A DNA stretch of 64,000 nt, taken from the NCBI RefSeq assembly GCF_020523965.1, contig NZ_JAJAPX010000002.1:186001-250000 (forward strand), read 5' to 3'. Made by a program: the position numbers and the translations under genes. The notes beneath the pieces were generated by a model that was given only the letters and a program-made list of their open reading frames with translations, was not told the DNA's origin and did no database searches. The stretch comes from Neotamlana sargassicola (lineage in GTDB: Bacteria; Bacteroidota; Bacteroidia; Flavobacteriales; Flavobacteriaceae). Positions 26,739 through 37,221 of the stretch are shown here, one piece after another (positions within the stretch are counted from its first letter, which is position 1; every line of letters starts with the position of its first letter).

Positions 26739-29700
26739 TTAAAATGATAATTGTAAGTTAAGTCCTAAACTTCTTGAAGAAGGAGTTTGTGTCGTTTCAA
26801 TACCTTGAGCGTTACCAGTTAATGCTGGTCCGTTTACTTCTGGATCGGCATATTTGTTTTCTTCAGGTAACCAGTACCAAAGGTTTTTACCGTATAGTGC
26901 GATTCTAGCACTTGATAAAAATGTATTGTCTGTAAAACTTTTAGGGAAACTATAACTTAATTCAACTTCTCTTAGTTTCAAGTAACTCGCATCGATTAAT
27001 TGCGTTGAAACAGGTGGGTCGTAATCTGTGAAATAATTTTGTTCTGTTATTGCATTAGTGTTTTCGGAGTATGTTCCGTCTCCATTATCTATAACAGAGT
27101 TAGGGAAAATGAAAGGCTCTCTATTATACACTGTTGTATTAACGTTGGTACCATTAAAGTTGGTGTTGTACTTAGTTTGTGATGCAAATTTACCACCTTC
27201 TTTTTTATCGAAAAGCATTCTTAATCCAAATCCTTTGTACTTAATGTTAGCACCAAAGCTTAATAAGTAATCTGGCTGGTAAGAACCTAAGTAAACGTCT
27301 TCATCAGTATAAACTGGGTAACCTGTATTGGCATCAACTATTACTTCTCCGTTTTCGTTAGTTTTAAAATCGTTTCCTTTAAAAGTACCAAATGGAAGAC
27401 CTTCTTTAGCTACAATAGTTACTGTAGTACCGGCAGCAAAACCGAAAGTACCTACTGTTAATTCATCAATATCGTCGGTGATTTTGATAACTTCGTTTTC
27501 GTTTTTGGTATATGTACCAAATACTTCAAAGTCAAGTCCTTCAACAACACCTTTTAGAGGCTCTAAAGATAATGTAAGTTCATGACCTTTGTTTTCCATT
27601 CTACCAATGTTACTTACAGTTTGAGTATATCCTGTAGAACGTGGTAAACTAATAGTTACAATTTGATCGTCGTGAATAGAGTGATAGTATGTGTACTCTA
27701 CATTAACTTTATTTCCAAAGAATCCTAAATCGGCACCAACTTCGTAAGTCGTTGTAAGCTCTGGCTTAAGTGTTGGGTTTCCAATTGTATTACCTATAGA
27801 GAAACCAGCAACACCGTTTTTAGGGAAAAACAATTCGTAGTCACCTAAATTTACTATTGAAGGGTTACCTACGAAGTAAGAGTTTAATAGGTAAAGACCT
27901 GCATCTTTACCAGATGTACCATAACTTCCTCTTAATTTTCCGTAATTTAAAACATCGTTTTTAATATTTAATAAATCTGTAAAAATTACAGAACCACCGA
28001 CTGCACCGTATAGAAACGAATTGTTTGCTGAAGGAAGTGTAGATGACCAGTCATTTCTGGCAGATAATTCTAAAAATGCTGCGTTTTTGTATCCAATCGT
28101 TGCGTTACCTAAAACACCATAAATACGATATTTAGATCTGTACATATCAGATGTTGGTGTTTGTGCACTATTAGATAAATTGTAAACTCCAGGTACAACT
28201 AAACCACCTACTGAACTACCAGTTATATCTTGTCTTGTTCTTTGGAAGAAGTTATAACCACCTGCAATACTGAAGCTCAAGTCTTCTGTAATATCGGTGT
28301 TATAGTTAACCATAATTGTTGCATCTAGGTTTTCTACTTTACTGTTGTAATTAATGTATTCACCTAAAGAACTATGTTTAGAATTTCGAGTAGCAAGTCC
28401 GAAATCATCTGTCCAAACTAATTGTTCAGCTGGAGTGAAAGTTGGTGTCCATACATCTGTTTGTGTGTTCACAATGTTACCACCAAAACGTCCAGAAATT
28501 GATAAATTATCTAAAAAGTTGTAAGTTAAAGCAGCATTACCAATAATGTTATCGATATTCCCTTCGTTACCATATTCGTTTAAAATATAATAAGGATTTA
28601 CAGAAGAATAAGACCCCCAGTAACCATTAATGTCATGGAAAGGGCTTGTGTAGTCTCTAAGTTCGTTAAACGGAATGTTAACCGGACTTTGAACAGCCAT
28701 TGCATATGCGTTGTTACCTTCAAAAGCACGAGAACCTTCTTGAGCTGTGTTTTGCTTCACGTTAGCATAACTTATTTTAAAATCTGAACGAAGTTTAGGG
28801 CTTAATTGAGCAGAAGCCTTAAAAGTTAGGTTATTTCTTTTGTAGTACGTGTTATCAAGAGTACCTGTTTGGTCGGTATTACCATAAGATGCAAAGTATG
28901 AAAACCCTTCATTAGAACCAGAAAAGTTTAAGCTGTTGGTTGTAGTATAACCTGTATTGAAGAAATCTTGAAGTTGATTTTGAACAGCGCTGTAAGGTCT
29001 TGTTAGAGCTTCTAAAGCACCATCGCCATCAGAATCAATTGGTGTAGTCCAAGGTCTTACTACACCATCGAATGCAGGACCCCAAGCCCAGTTTTCACCA
29101 GAATCTAAATGAGCATTATCGTAACCTTGGCCAAATTTGCTTTGACGTTGTAAAAGTACAATAGCCGTTTCCATAGAAGTAGAGCCATTGTAAGTAACTT
29201 TCATTTTGTTACCTTGACCGCTTTTTGTTGTAACTAAAACAACACCAGAGGCACCACGTGAACCATATAGAGAAGTCGCTGATGGACCTTTAAGGATTGT
29301 TACAGATTCAATATCGTCTGGGTTAATATCATTAAATCTGTTTCCGAAATCGGCATATCCTGTAGTTGAAGCACCAGCTCCACCAGAAGTAGCGGTGTTA
29401 TCAATAGCAACACCATCGACAACTATTAAGGCGTTGTTGTTACCTGTAAGAGAACCTTCACCTCTTAATACAATTCTTGTAGAAGCACCTACAGAACCAG
29501 AACCAGTAGATAATCTAACACCGGCAGTTTTACCTCTTAATGCTTCTAAAGCATTTTTACTTGGTGTAGAAAGTAAGTCTTCCGATTTCACCACTTGGTT
29601 AGCATAAACAACTTCTCTTGCGTTTCTGTCACCACTACCAAATGCAGTTACCACAACTTCTTCTAATGCTGCAGCATCTTCCGAAAGGGTAACATTGATT

Positions 29701-29969
29701 GTGCTCGAAGCACCTACTGTGATTTCTTTGGAAGAATATCCAACAAAACTGAATACAAGAATGTCTCCCGTATTGGCTTTAATTGCATATTTACCATCGA
29801 AATCTGAAGATGTACCAGAAGAGGTACCTTTTACTAAGACAGTTGCTCCAGGCAGAGGTAGTCCAGTACCATCTGAAACTATACCTGAAATTGTCTTTTC
29901 TTGTGCAAAAGTTAATTGCACAACAAACGCTAGTAATAGCGTTAAAATTCCACTAAACTTTGTTTTCAT
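26739..29969 (-). CDS. SusC/RagA-type TonB-linked outer-membrane transporter
   Basis: 1076 residues from the ATG at 29969, which gives a clean signal peptide (LTLLLAFVVQLTFAQ); a start at 29999 is less likely. A carboxypeptidase-regulatory-like domain (about 24-100) is followed by a TonB-box region (EEVVVTAFG), the plug (about 110-230, TSLYGSRGASGVVLVTTKSG) and a large beta-barrel ending in a Phe-terminal strand. It imports oligomeric nutrients with its SusD partner. No sigma/anti-sigma pair or degradative enzyme is next to it, so the substrate stays open. Confidence 0.93.
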   Translation of the reverse strand: MKTKFSGILTLLLAFVVQLTFAQEKTISGIVSDGTGLPLPGATVLVKGTSSGTSSDFDGKYAIKANTGDILVFSFVGYSSKEITVGASSTINVTLSEDAAALEEVVVTAFGSGDRNAREVVYANQVVKSEDLLSTPSKNALEALRGKTAGVRLSTGSGSVGASTRIVLRGEGSLTGNNNALIVVDGVAIDNTATSGGAGASTTGYADFGNRFNDINPDDIESVTILKGPSATSLYGSRGASGVVLVTTKSGQGNKMKVTYNGSTSMETAIVLLQRQSKFGQGYDNAHLDSGENWAWGPAFDGVVRPWTTPIDSDGDGALEALTRPYSAVQNQLQDFFNTGYTTTNSLNFSGSNEGFSYFASYGNTDQTGTLDNTYYKRNNLTFKASAQLSPKLRSDFKISYANVKQNTAQEGSRAFEGNNAYAMAVQSPVNIPFNELRDYTSPFHDINGYWGSYSSVNPYYILNEYGNEGNIDNIIGNAALTYNFLDNLSISGRFGGNIVNTQTDVWTPTFTPAEQLVWTDDFGLATRNSKHSSLGEYINYNSKVENLDATIMVNYNTDITEDLSFSIAGGYNFFQRTRQDITGSSVGGLVVPGVYNLSNSAQTPTSDMYRSKYRIYGVLGNATIGYKNAAFLELSARNDWSSTLPSANNSFLYGAVGGSVIFTDLLNIKNDVLNYGKLRGSYGTSGKDAGLYLLNSYFVGNPSIVNLGDYELFFPKNGVAGFSIGNTIGNPTLKPELTTTYEVGADLGFFGNKVNVEYTYYHSIHDDQIVTISLPRSTGYTQTVSNIGRMENKGHELTLSLEPLKGVVEGLDFEVFGTYTKNENEVIKITDDIDELTVGTFGFAAGTTVTIVAKEGLPFGTFKGNDFKTNENGEVIVDANTGYPVYTDEDVYLGSYQPDYLLSFGANIKYKGFGLRMLFDKKEGGKFASQTKYNTNFNGTNVNTTVYNREPFIFPNSVIDNGDGTYSENTNAITEQNYFTDYDPPVSTQLIDASYLKLREVELSYSFPKSFTDNTFLSSARIALYGKNLWYWLPEENKYADPEVNGPALTGNAQGIETTQTPSSRSLGLNLQLSF

Positions 29970-30209
29970 TTTAAAATTATTTGAATTAGTCAATGCCAAA
30001 AATCTTAATTATTAGTTAATAAAACAACAAAAACAAGTTAAAATTTAGAAAAAAGGGAAAAACGTTAACATAATAGCAACGATTTTTTAAGTTTATAGTA
30101 TAATCTTTAGCTGGCTGTGTTCTTTGTTTTGGTTATGATTTTTAAGGCATAAGTGTGGAATAATGAAGATGTTATGTTAAAAATAGCTTTTTTGTATTTA
30201 ATTTTTTAG

Positions 30210-31892
30210 TTAAAAACTGGTTTTTAAGCTAATGTGTATCTTGGAATTTGAAAAATTAAAATTAGAATCTTCAAATTTGCCATTTGCATAGTTTAATTTA
30301 AAAAGCCCTGATTTTGTTAGGATTCCTAGTCCTAAGCCATAGCCCAATAGTTTCTCTTTAGTTGATGTTATGTTGTTTTCAAAATAGGCTGCATCAAAAA
30401 TAGTATTGATGTAAATATTACTAGATAGCTGATAGCGATATTCTGTGTTTATTACGCTAAATAGGTTTGCGTAAATGCTGTTTTCTTCAAAACCGCGTAT
30501 AGAATTTATTCCACCGAATTGATAGAGTTCGTTTTCGAAGTATGCGTTGGATGATAACAAAGCGTTGTTTGTTTTTAAAAAAAAACTATTTCTATTATTT
30601 AAGTAAAATATATTGAAAGCTTCAAGTGTAAATTGTGATTGTTGTTGGTTGTTAATATTGGTTTTTCTATTTCCTAAGCCGCCTTCAATATAAAATTTGG
30701 ATTTAATTGGGAAAAGCAGGTTGTTTGAATTTAAACTTAGGTATTCGTAATTTAAAGTGTAGAAGGTTGATTCGTAATCGTCAATGTTTGTGTTTTGTGT
30801 TGTGTTAAGTAAATTGCTTGATGTGGTGCTGTTAATTCCTGTAGATATTTTGTGTTTAGCATTTATTTGATAGTTAAGTTTAGCGCTTTGATTGGCGGTT
30901 GTAAAGGAAGAGTCTTTTTTAAATATGCGTAAGGTTAAATCAATTCCTATCGGCGTGTTAAACAAATAGGGGGCTTTAGTGTTTATTTCGAAGGTTTGTT
31001 GGTCGTTTTCATCGCTTTTATAAAATATATTTAAAGATTCTCCGAAATTAAGGTTGTTTACGAGATTTAAACTTAAATAGCCATCAAATTGAATTTTATT
31101 GGTTTCTTCATTGGTTCCAAAGCCTAAAAAACCATCAAAATTGTTGCTTGGTATTTTATCAATGTATAAATATAAGGTTGTAGAGTCTTGGGTAAAAAGG
31201 ACTTCAGGAGACTTTAATTTGTTTGCAAAGTTTAAATTATTTAATTGATTGGTTTTAGTTTGTATCTCAGCTAAGTTAAATAACTGGTTTTGTTTAATTT
31301 TTAAATAATGTTTTAAATACGTTTTGGGGAATTTTTCGTAACCTTTAATAATAATGTTATTAACTACTCTTTTTTTTCTTGAATTTATTACAGTTAACTT
31401 TGCTTCTACCAAATCCTTGTTAATAGTGAAATTGGAAAGTTTTAGCTTAGTAAACGGGAATCCTGTTTTGGCGATTTCACGATTTAAGTAGTTTAAACTG
31501 TTTTCAATTTCTAAAAAAGGCAAATCAAAGTAGCTGCGAGTGTAGTTTTTCGATATTTTATTTATTATGTCTTCTTTTAAATATAATTCCTCGTAGTAAA
31601 CTCTTAATTGTTTATATCGTTTGTATAAGGATAATTGAATTGTGAATAAGGAATCGTTTATCTTTTTAAGCTTGTTTGGTTTTAATTCGATATATCCTTT
31701 TTTTTCTAATGTACGGGTAATAGTTTCAATTTCATTTTTTATAAATAGGGTGTTTGGGTGGGTTTTAGTGTAATTTGTTGAATCAATAATTTTGGTTTCA
31801 AGGTCTGTTTTACCAAATATCTTTAAATTAATGTTTTGTGAATACGCCGATCCAAAAACAAGAGTGCAAATAATAAGTAGTAAAAAACGCAA
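30210..31892 (-). CDS. Omp85/BamA-like outer-membrane protein with POTRA-like domains
   Basis: 560 residues. The signal peptide ends near GSAYSQ. The periplasmic part (about 20-230) has POTRA-like repeats. A 16-strand type barrel follows, with the Omp85 lid-lock motif SIRGFEEN (about 465-475) and a terminal aromatic strand. The start is TTG: an in-frame stop lies just upstream and no ATG would retain the signal peptide. The role could be protein insertion or secretion (TamA/TpsB-like). It is a single gene, divergent from rpsL. Confidence 0.82.
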   Translation of the reverse strand: MRFLLLIICTLVFGSAYSQNINLKIFGKTDLETKIIDSTNYTKTHPNTLFIKNEIETITRTLEKKGYIELKPNKLKKINDSLFTIQLSLYKRYKQLRVYYEELYLKEDIINKISKNYTRSYFDLPFLEIENSLNYLNREIAKTGFPFTKLKLSNFTINKDLVEAKLTVINSRKKRVVNNIIIKGYEKFPKTYLKHYLKIKQNQLFNLAEIQTKTNQLNNLNFANKLKSPEVLFTQDSTTLYLYIDKIPSNNFDGFLGFGTNEETNKIQFDGYLSLNLVNNLNFGESLNIFYKSDENDQQTFEINTKAPYLFNTPIGIDLTLRIFKKDSSFTTANQSAKLNYQINAKHKISTGINSTTSSNLLNTTQNTNIDDYESTFYTLNYEYLSLNSNNLLFPIKSKFYIEGGLGNRKTNINNQQQSQFTLEAFNIFYLNNRNSFFLKTNNALLSSNAYFENELYQFGGINSIRGFEENSIYANLFSVINTEYRYQLSSNIYINTIFDAAYFENNITSTKEKLLGYGLGLGILTKSGLFKLNYANGKFEDSNFNFSNSKIHISLKTSF

Positions 31893-31920
31893 ATCTGTGA
31901 ACTAAATTTTTGGATTTATT

Positions 31921-31953
31921 AATGTAAAACTAATGTAAAACTAACGTAAAACT
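31921..31953. repeat. Three 11-base direct repeats upstream of the Omp85 gene
   Basis: AATGTAAAACT occurs twice exactly and once with one change (AACGTAAAACT), head to tail. The 11-base step is one helical turn. The repeats lie 29-61 bases upstream of the TTG start of the Omp85-like gene, on the same side as its promoter, so they could be regulator binding sites. Confidence 0.6.
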
Positions 31954-32117
31954 AATAGATATAATGTGGTGAAATTATAAAAATATATTTTTTAAATAAT
32001 ATTATTAAAGTAATATGTTTAAGGTTAATGTTATTTAAAAACTTATTAGTACAATGCGTCTGTAAAAAACGTTTAGATGAAAAAAATGCCTATGATATGA
32101 AAATTAATGAATTAGGA

Positions 32118-32148
32118 TTTGAATTATTCAATAAAATTTCTACCTTTG
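32118..32148 (+). promoter_or_regulatory. Bacteroidota promoter for the rpsL operon
   Basis: TTTG at 32118-32121 and TACCTTTG at 32141-32148 are separated by 19 bases, the exact consensus for the primary sigma factor of Bacteroidota. It lies 43 bases before the rpsL start and would drive the str-S10-spc gene run. The rest of the gap from 31954 is AT-rich with no gene. Confidence 0.85.
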
Positions 32149-32191
32149 CAGCCCTTTTAACGAGGGATTATAAAAAATTAGTATAAAATAT

Positions 32192-32566
32192 ATGCCAACA
32201 ATTTCACAATTAGTACGAAAAGGAAGAGCCAAAATAACCAAGAAGAGTAAATCGGCTGCTTTAAATTCGTGTCCACAAAGACGTGGTGTATGTACTCGTG
32301 TTTATACAACAACACCTAAAAAACCTAACTCAGCAATGCGTAAGGTGGCAAGGGTTCGTTTAACAAACGGTAACGAGGTTAACGCATACATCGGTGGTGA
32401 AGGTCACAATTTACAAGAGCACTCGATAGTATTGGTTAGAGGTGGAAGGGTAAAAGATTTACCAGGAGTTAGATATCACATTGTTCGTGGTGCATTGGAT
32501 ACCGCAGGTGTTCAGGGTAGAACGCAACGTAGATCTAAGTATGGTGCAAAACGCCCTAAAAAGTAA
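32192..32566 (+). CDS. rpsL: 30S ribosomal protein S12
   Basis: 124 residues, full length. [13 protein letters not shown] contains Lys43 of the decoding-centre loop, and the late [10 protein letters not shown] block is intact, so the protein is of the common wild-type form at the streptomycin-linked lysine. First gene of the cluster, behind a consensus promoter. Confidence 0.97.
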   Translation: MPTISQLVRKGRAKITKKSKSAALNSCPQRRGVCTRVYTTTPKKPNSAMRKVARVRLTNGNEVNAYIGGEGHNLQEHSIVLVRGGRVKDLPGVRYHIVRGALDTAGVQGRTQRRSKYGAKRPKK

Positions 32567-32588
32567 TTTAAAACTTTAAGAAGAAGAC

Positions 32589-33065
32589 ATGAGAAAAAGA
32601 GCAGCGAAAAAAAGACCGCTTTTACCAGATCCACGTTTTAACGATCAGTTAGTAACTCGTTTTGTTAACATGATGATGTGGGATGGGAAGAAGTCTGTCG
32701 CTTTTAAGGTGTTCTACGATGCAATTGATATCGTAGATCAAAAGAAAACAGATGAAGAAAAAACAGCTTTAGAGTTATGGAAAGATGCTTTGTCAAATGT
32801 GATGCCTCACGTAGAAGTGCGTAGTCGTCGTGTTGGTGGTGCTACATTCCAAATTCCAATGCAAATTCGTCCAGATAGAAAAGTTTCAACAGCAATGAAA
32901 TGGTTAATTGGTTATGCTAGAAAGCGTAACGAAAAATCTATGGCCTTACGTTTGGCTTCAGAAATTTTAGCAGCAGCTAAAGAAGAAGGAGCGGCGGTTA
33001 AGAAAAGAGTTGATACTCATAAAATGGCAGAAGCTAACAAAGCATTCTCACACTTTAGATTCTAA
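32589..33065 (+). CDS. rpsG: 30S ribosomal protein S7
   Basis: 158 residues, typical length. The start [17 protein letters not shown] and [13 protein letters not shown] are signature S7 blocks. It binds the 3' major domain of 16S rRNA and contacts E-site tRNA. It lies 22 bases after rpsL and 6 before fusA. Confidence 0.97.
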   Translation: MRKRAAKKRPLLPDPRFNDQLVTRFVNMMMWDGKKSVAFKVFYDAIDIVDQKKTDEEKTALELWKDALSNVMPHVEVRSRRVGGATFQIPMQIRPDRKVSTAMKWLIGYARKRNEKSMALRLASEILAAAKEEGAAVKKRVDTHKMAEANKAFSHFRF

Positions 33066-33071
33066 AATAAC

Positions 33072-35198
33072 ATGGCAAGAGATTTAAAATTTACAAGAAA
33101 CATTGGTATTGCAGCTCATATTGATGCTGGTAAAACAACAACAACAGAGCGTATCCTTTATTACACTGGGGTTTCTCATAAAATAGGGGAAGTTCACGAT
33201 GGTGCTGCAACAATGGACTGGATGGAACAAGAGCAAGAAAGAGGTATTACAATTACTTCTGCTGCTACTACTTGTACTTGGAAGTTTCCATTAGAAAATG
33301 CAAAACCAACACCTCAAACAAAAGATTATCATTTTAATATTATTGATACTCCGGGTCACGTTGATTTTACCGTAGAGGTAAACCGTTCTTTACGTGTTTT
33401 AGATGGTTTAGTATTCTTATTTAGTGCAGTTGATGGTGTTGAACCACAATCTGAAACTAACTGGAGACTTGCAGATAACTATAAAGTGCCTCGTATTGGT
33501 TTTGTTAACAAAATGGACCGTCAAGGATCTAATTTCTTAGCAGTTTGCCAGCAGGTAAAAGATATGTTAAAGTCTAACGCTGTGCCAATTGTATTAAATA
33601 TTGGTGACGAAGCAGACTTTAAAGGTATTATTGATTTAGTGAAAAACCGTGCTATTGTATGGCACGATGAAACTCAGGGAGCAACGTTTGACGTTATTGA
33701 TATTCCTGAAGATATGAAAGAGGAAGCTCGTAAGTACCGTGCGCTTTTAATTGAAGAAGTTGCAACTTACGATGAGAACCTTTTAGAGAAATTCATGGAA
33801 GATGAAGATTCTATAACAGAAGAAGAAGTGCATGCTGCACTTAGAGCTGCTGTAATGGATATGGCTATCATTCCAATGATTTGTGGTTCTGCTTTCAAAA
33901 ATAAAGGTGTTCAGTTCTTATTAGACGCTGTATGTCGTTATTTACCTTCTCCAACAGATAGAGATAATATTGTAGGAACAAACCCTAGCACAGGTGAAGA
34001 TGCGGTGCGTAAGCCAGATGCAAAAGATCCTTTCTCAGCATTAGCATTTAAAATTGCAACCGATCCTTTCGTAGGTCGTTTAGCTTTCTTCCGTGCTTAT
34101 TCTGGTCGTTTAGATGCAGGTTCTTACATCTTAAATAACCGTTCAGGTAAAAAAGAGCGTATTTCTCGTATCTACCAAATGCATTCTAACAAACAAAATG
34201 CTATCGATTTTATTGAAGCGGGAGATATAGGTGCAGCAGTAGGTTTTAAAGATATTAAAACAGGTGATACTTTATCAGATGAAAAGAACCCAATTGTTCT
34301 TGAATCTATGGATTTCCCAGATCCAGTTATTGGTATCGCGGTAGAGCCTAAAACTAAGGCCGATGTTGATAAGTTAGGTATGGCTTTAGCTAAATTAGCT
34401 GAAGAAGATCCAACATTTACAGCAAGAACCGATGAGGCTTCGGGTCAAACAATTATATCTGGTATGGGTGAGCTTCACTTAGATATTATTGTAGATCGTC
34501 TTAAGCGTGAGTTTAAGGTTGAAGTAAATCAAGGTCAGCCACAAGTAGAGTATAAAGAAGCTATTACGCAACGTGCAGAACACAGAGAGGTTTACAAAAA
34601 GCAATCTGGTGGACGTGGTAAATTTGCAGATATTGTATTTACATTAGAGCCAGCTGAAGAAGGAACTGAAGGTTTAGTTTTCGAATCTCAAATTAAAGGT
34701 GGTAACGTTCCTAAGGAATTTATCCCATCTATTGAGAAAGGTTTCCAAATGGCAATGGTAAATGGTCCATTAGCAGGTTACGAAGTAGATGCTATGAAAG
34801 TAACTTTAACTGATGGTTCTTACCACGATGTGGATTCTGATCAATTATCATTCGAATTGGCTGCCAAGTTAGGATTTAAAGCTGCTGCAAAAGCTGCAAA
34901 AGCCGTAATTATGGAGCCTATGATGAAATTAGAAGTTATTACTCCTGAAGAAAACATGGGTGATATCGTTGGAGATTTAAACCGTCGTAGAGGTCAAGTA
35001 AGCGACATGGGAGATCGTAACGGTGCAAAAACAGTTAAAGCTATTGTGCCTTTATCAGAAATGTTTGGTTATGTAACCACGTTAAGAACATTATCTTCTG
35101 GTCGTGCTACTTCTACAATGGAATTTTCACACTACGCTGAAACTCCATCAAACATTTCAGAAGAGGTAATTAAAGCAGCTAAAGGAGTTGAAGCCTAA
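33072..35198 (+). CDS. fusA: Elongation factor G
   Basis: 708 residues. The GTPase domain has P-loop AHIDAGKT (15-22), switch [10 protein letters not shown] and NKMD. Domains II-V follow, with the HYAETPSN region near the C-terminus. It catalyses translocation of tRNA and mRNA on the ribosome. It sits between rpsG and rpsJ in the usual str-operon order. Confidence 0.97.
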   Translation: MARDLKFTRNIGIAAHIDAGKTTTTERILYYTGVSHKIGEVHDGAATMDWMEQEQERGITITSAATTCTWKFPLENAKPTPQTKDYHFNIIDTPGHVDFTVEVNRSLRVLDGLVFLFSAVDGVEPQSETNWRLADNYKVPRIGFVNKMDRQGSNFLAVCQQVKDMLKSNAVPIVLNIGDEADFKGIIDLVKNRAIVWHDETQGATFDVIDIPEDMKEEARKYRALLIEEVATYDENLLEKFMEDEDSITEEEVHAALRAAVMDMAIIPMICGSAFKNKGVQFLLDAVCRYLPSPTDRDNIVGTNPSTGEDAVRKPDAKDPFSALAFKIATDPFVGRLAFFRAYSGRLDAGSYILNNRSGKKERISRIYQMHSNKQNAIDFIEAGDIGAAVGFKDIKTGDTLSDEKNPIVLESMDFPDPVIGIAVEPKTKADVDKLGMALAKLAEEDPTFTARTDEASGQTIISGMGELHLDIIVDRLKREFKVEVNQGQPQVEYKEAITQRAEHREVYKKQSGGRGKFADIVFTLEPAEEGTEGLVFESQIKGGNVPKEFIPSIEKGFQMAMVNGPLAGYEVDAMKVTLTDGSYHDVDSDQLSFELAAKLGFKAAAKAAKAVIMEPMMKLEVITPEENMGDIVGDLNRRRGQVSDMGDRNGAKTVKAIVPLSEMFGYVTTLRTLSSGRATSTMEFSHYAETPSNISEEVIKAAKGVEA

Positions 35199-35209
35199 AA
35201 TCTAAGAAA

Positions 35210-35515
35210 ATGAGTCAAAAAATCAGAATAAAATTAAAGTCTTACGATCATAATTTAGTAGATAAATCTGCTGATAAAATCGTAAAAACAGTAAAAAGTA
35301 CTGGTGCTGTTGTAACTGGACCAATTCCATTACCAACTCACAAAAAATTATTTACAGTACTACGTTCTCCGCACGTTAACAAAAAGTCTAGAGAGCAGTT
35401 TCAATTATCTTCTTACAAAAGATTATTAGATATCTACTCGTCGTCATCAAAAACAATTGATGCGTTAATGAAACTTGAGTTACCAAGTGGAGTGGAAGTT
35501 GAGATAAAAGTTTAA
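35210..35515 (+). CDS. rpsJ: 30S ribosomal protein S10
   Basis: 101 residues. [17 protein letters not shown] and GPIPLPTHK are standard S10 motifs. Normally the head of the S10 operon; here it is separated from rplC by a 151-base structured spacer, unlike the tight packing of the following genes. S10 also acts in Nus-dependent antitermination. Confidence 0.96.
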   Translation: MSQKIRIKLKSYDHNLVDKSADKIVKTVKSTGAVVTGPIPLPTHKKLFTVLRSPHVNKKSREQFQLSSYKRLLDIYSSSSKTIDALMKLELPSGVEVEIKV

Positions 35516-35548
35516 TTCTAAATTCAGAATTCTGAATTCGGAATTATA
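35514..35548. repeat. Degenerate AATTCNN heptads after rpsJ
   Basis: Five 7-base units that begin with AATT (AATTCTA, AATTCAG, AATTCTG, AATTCGG and AATTATA) lie head to tail, the first overlapping the rpsJ stop codon. They also form short EcoRI-like palindromes. Their 7-base phase matches the exact arrays at 20461 and 22969. Confidence 0.75.
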
Positions 35549-35557
35549 AAAACATGT

Positions 35558-35577
35558 CCCACCGATGCGGTCGCGGG
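35558..35577 (+). other. GC-rich hairpin in the rpsJ-rplC spacer
   Basis: CCCACCG pairs with CGGT and GGG around an ATG loop, with three unpaired bases (CGC) on the right side. It stands out from the AT-rich surroundings and precedes the terminator-like hairpin, so the two may form one folded RNA region. Confidence 0.5.
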
Positions 35578-35594
35578 AAAAACGGCAAAAATAC

Positions 35595-35634
35595 AATTCA
35601 AGGACGAAGCGTATTTTGTCCTTGAATTTTTTTT
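35595..35634 (+). terminator. Attenuator-like hairpin between rpsJ and rplC
   Basis: A perfect 11-bp stem (AATTCAAGGAC with its complement, 12-base loop) runs into eight T residues, the full pattern of an intrinsic terminator, inside the ribosomal operon. No promoter of the TAnnTTTG type is seen between it and rplC. It is probably a conditional attenuator controlling the downstream S10 genes, perhaps through a ribosomal protein such as L4 (inference from E. coli). Confidence 0.8.
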
Positions 35635-35666
35635 AAATAAGTAATAAATAAATTAATAATTAAATT

Positions 35667-36284
35667 ATGTCTGGGTTAATTGGAAAAAAAATCGGTATGA
35701 CCAGCATTTTCGACGAAAACGGGAAAAACATCCCTTGTACAGTAATCGAAGCTGGACCATGTATCGTTACCCAAGTCAGAACTGAAGAGGTTGATGGCTA
35801 TGAAGCTGTTCAATTAGGTTTCGATGACGCGACAGAAAAAAGCGCTACAAAAGCAGACTTAGGTCATGCTAAAAAAGCGGGTACTTCTGTAAAACGCAAG
35901 GTTGTTGAATTCAAAGGTTTTGATGAGGAGTACAAATTAGGTGATGCTATAACAGTAGATCACTTTGCTGAAGGTGAATTTGTTGATATTTCAGGTACAT
36001 CAAAAGGTAAAGGATTTCAAGGTGTTGTAAAACGCCATGGTTTTGGTGGTGTAGGTCAAGCTACCCACGGTCAGCATAACCGTTTAAGAGCGCCAGGTTC
36101 TATTGGTGCTGCTTCTTACCCTGCTAGAGTATTCAAAGGAATGCGTATGGCCGGAAGAATGGGTGGAGATAAAGTGAAAGTTCAAAATTTAAGAGTTTTA
36201 AAAGTAGTTCCTGAAAAGAATTTACTTGTTGTTAAGGGATGTGTTCCTGGACATAAAAACGCTTACGTAATTATTAGAAAGTAA
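35667..36284 (+). CDS. rplC: 50S ribosomal protein L3
   Basis: 205 residues. [17 protein letters not shown] at the N-terminus and the central [15 protein letters not shown] plus [14 protein letters not shown] loop reach toward the peptidyl-transferase centre. Its TAA stop shares one base with the rplD start (TAATG), so translation is coupled. Confidence 0.97.
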   Translation: MSGLIGKKIGMTSIFDENGKNIPCTVIEAGPCIVTQVRTEEVDGYEAVQLGFDDATEKSATKADLGHAKKAGTSVKRKVVEFKGFDEEYKLGDAITVDHFAEGEFVDISGTSKGKGFQGVVKRHGFGGVGQATHGQHNRLRAPGSIGAASYPARVFKGMRMAGRMGGDKVKVQNLRVLKVVPEKNLLVVKGCVPGHKNAYVIIRK

Positions 36285-36913
36285 TGAAAGTAGCAGTTTT
36301 AGATATAAACGGAAAAGACACAGGTAGAAAAGCAGAGCTTTCTAACGATGTGTTTGCTATTGAGCCTAATAATCATGCGGTTTATTTGGATGTTAAACAA
36401 TATTTAGCAAACCAACGCCAAGGAACTCACAAATCTAAAGAAAGAGGTGAGATTTCTGGTAGTACTCGCAAGATTAAAAAACAAAAAGGAACCGGTACTG
36501 CAAGAGCAGGTAGTATTAAGTCTGGTGTATTTAAAGGTGGTGGTCGTATGTTCGGTCCAAGACCAAGAAATTACAATTTCAAACTTAATAAAAACCTTAA
36601 GCGTTTAGCACGTAAATCGGCTTTAAGTATCAAGGCAGGTGAGCAGTCAATTACTGTTCTAGAAGACTTTAATTTTGATACAGCAAAAACTAAAAACTTT
36701 ACAGCTGTGTTAAAGGCCTTAGAATTAGACAATAAAAAATCTTTGTTTGTGTTGGGCGCGTCAAATAATAATGTATATTTGTCATCGCGTAATTTAAAAG
36801 GTTCCGAAGTTGTAACTTCTTCAGAATTAAATACTTACAAGATTTTAAATGCAAATCAAGTGGTTCTTTTAGAGGGCGCTTTAGAAGGAATTGAATCAAA
36901 CTTAAGTAAATAA
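36284..36913 (+). CDS. rplD: 50S ribosomal protein L4
   Basis: 209 residues. The extended loop [20 protein letters not shown] lines the exit tunnel. In E. coli L4 also represses the S10 operon; here the candidate target is the spacer hairpin upstream of rplC. Starts on the last base of the rplC stop. Confidence 0.97.
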   Translation: MKVAVLDINGKDTGRKAELSNDVFAIEPNNHAVYLDVKQYLANQRQGTHKSKERGEISGSTRKIKKQKGTGTARAGSIKSGVFKGGGRMFGPRPRNYNFKLNKNLKRLARKSALSIKAGEQSITVLEDFNFDTAKTKNFTAVLKALELDNKKSLFVLGASNNNVYLSSRNLKGSEVVTSSELNTYKILNANQVVLLEGALEGIESNLSK

Positions 36914-36920
36914 GAAACAG

Positions 36921-37211
36921 ATGAGTATCTTAATTAAACCTATAATCACAGAAAAAGCGACTGCTGATAGCGAGTTAAGAAACTGCTACACTTTCGAGGT
37001 GAATACAAAGGCGAACAAGATAGAAATTAAAAATGCGGTTGAAGCTGCATATGGTGTTTCTGTTGAAAAAGTTCGTACAATAAATATCCGTCCAGATAGA
37101 AATACTAAGTACACAAAAACTGGTATTCAACATGGTAAAACTAATGCTAAGAAAAAAGCATTAGTACAACTGGCGGAAGGTGAAATGATTGATTTATACA
37201 GTAACATGTAA
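36921..37211 (+). CDS. rplW: 50S ribosomal protein L23
   Basis: 96 residues, the normal bacterial size. LIKPIITEKAT and the NKIEIKNAVEAAYGV block are diagnostic. It sits at the tunnel exit and binds trigger factor and SRP. It follows rplD by 7 bases. Confidence 0.96.
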   Translation: MSILIKPIITEKATADSELRNCYTFEVNTKANKIEIKNAVEAAYGVSVEKVRTINIRPDRNTKYTKTGIQHGKTNAKKKALVQLAEGEMIDLYSNM

Positions 37212-37221
37212 TTAGACAAAA

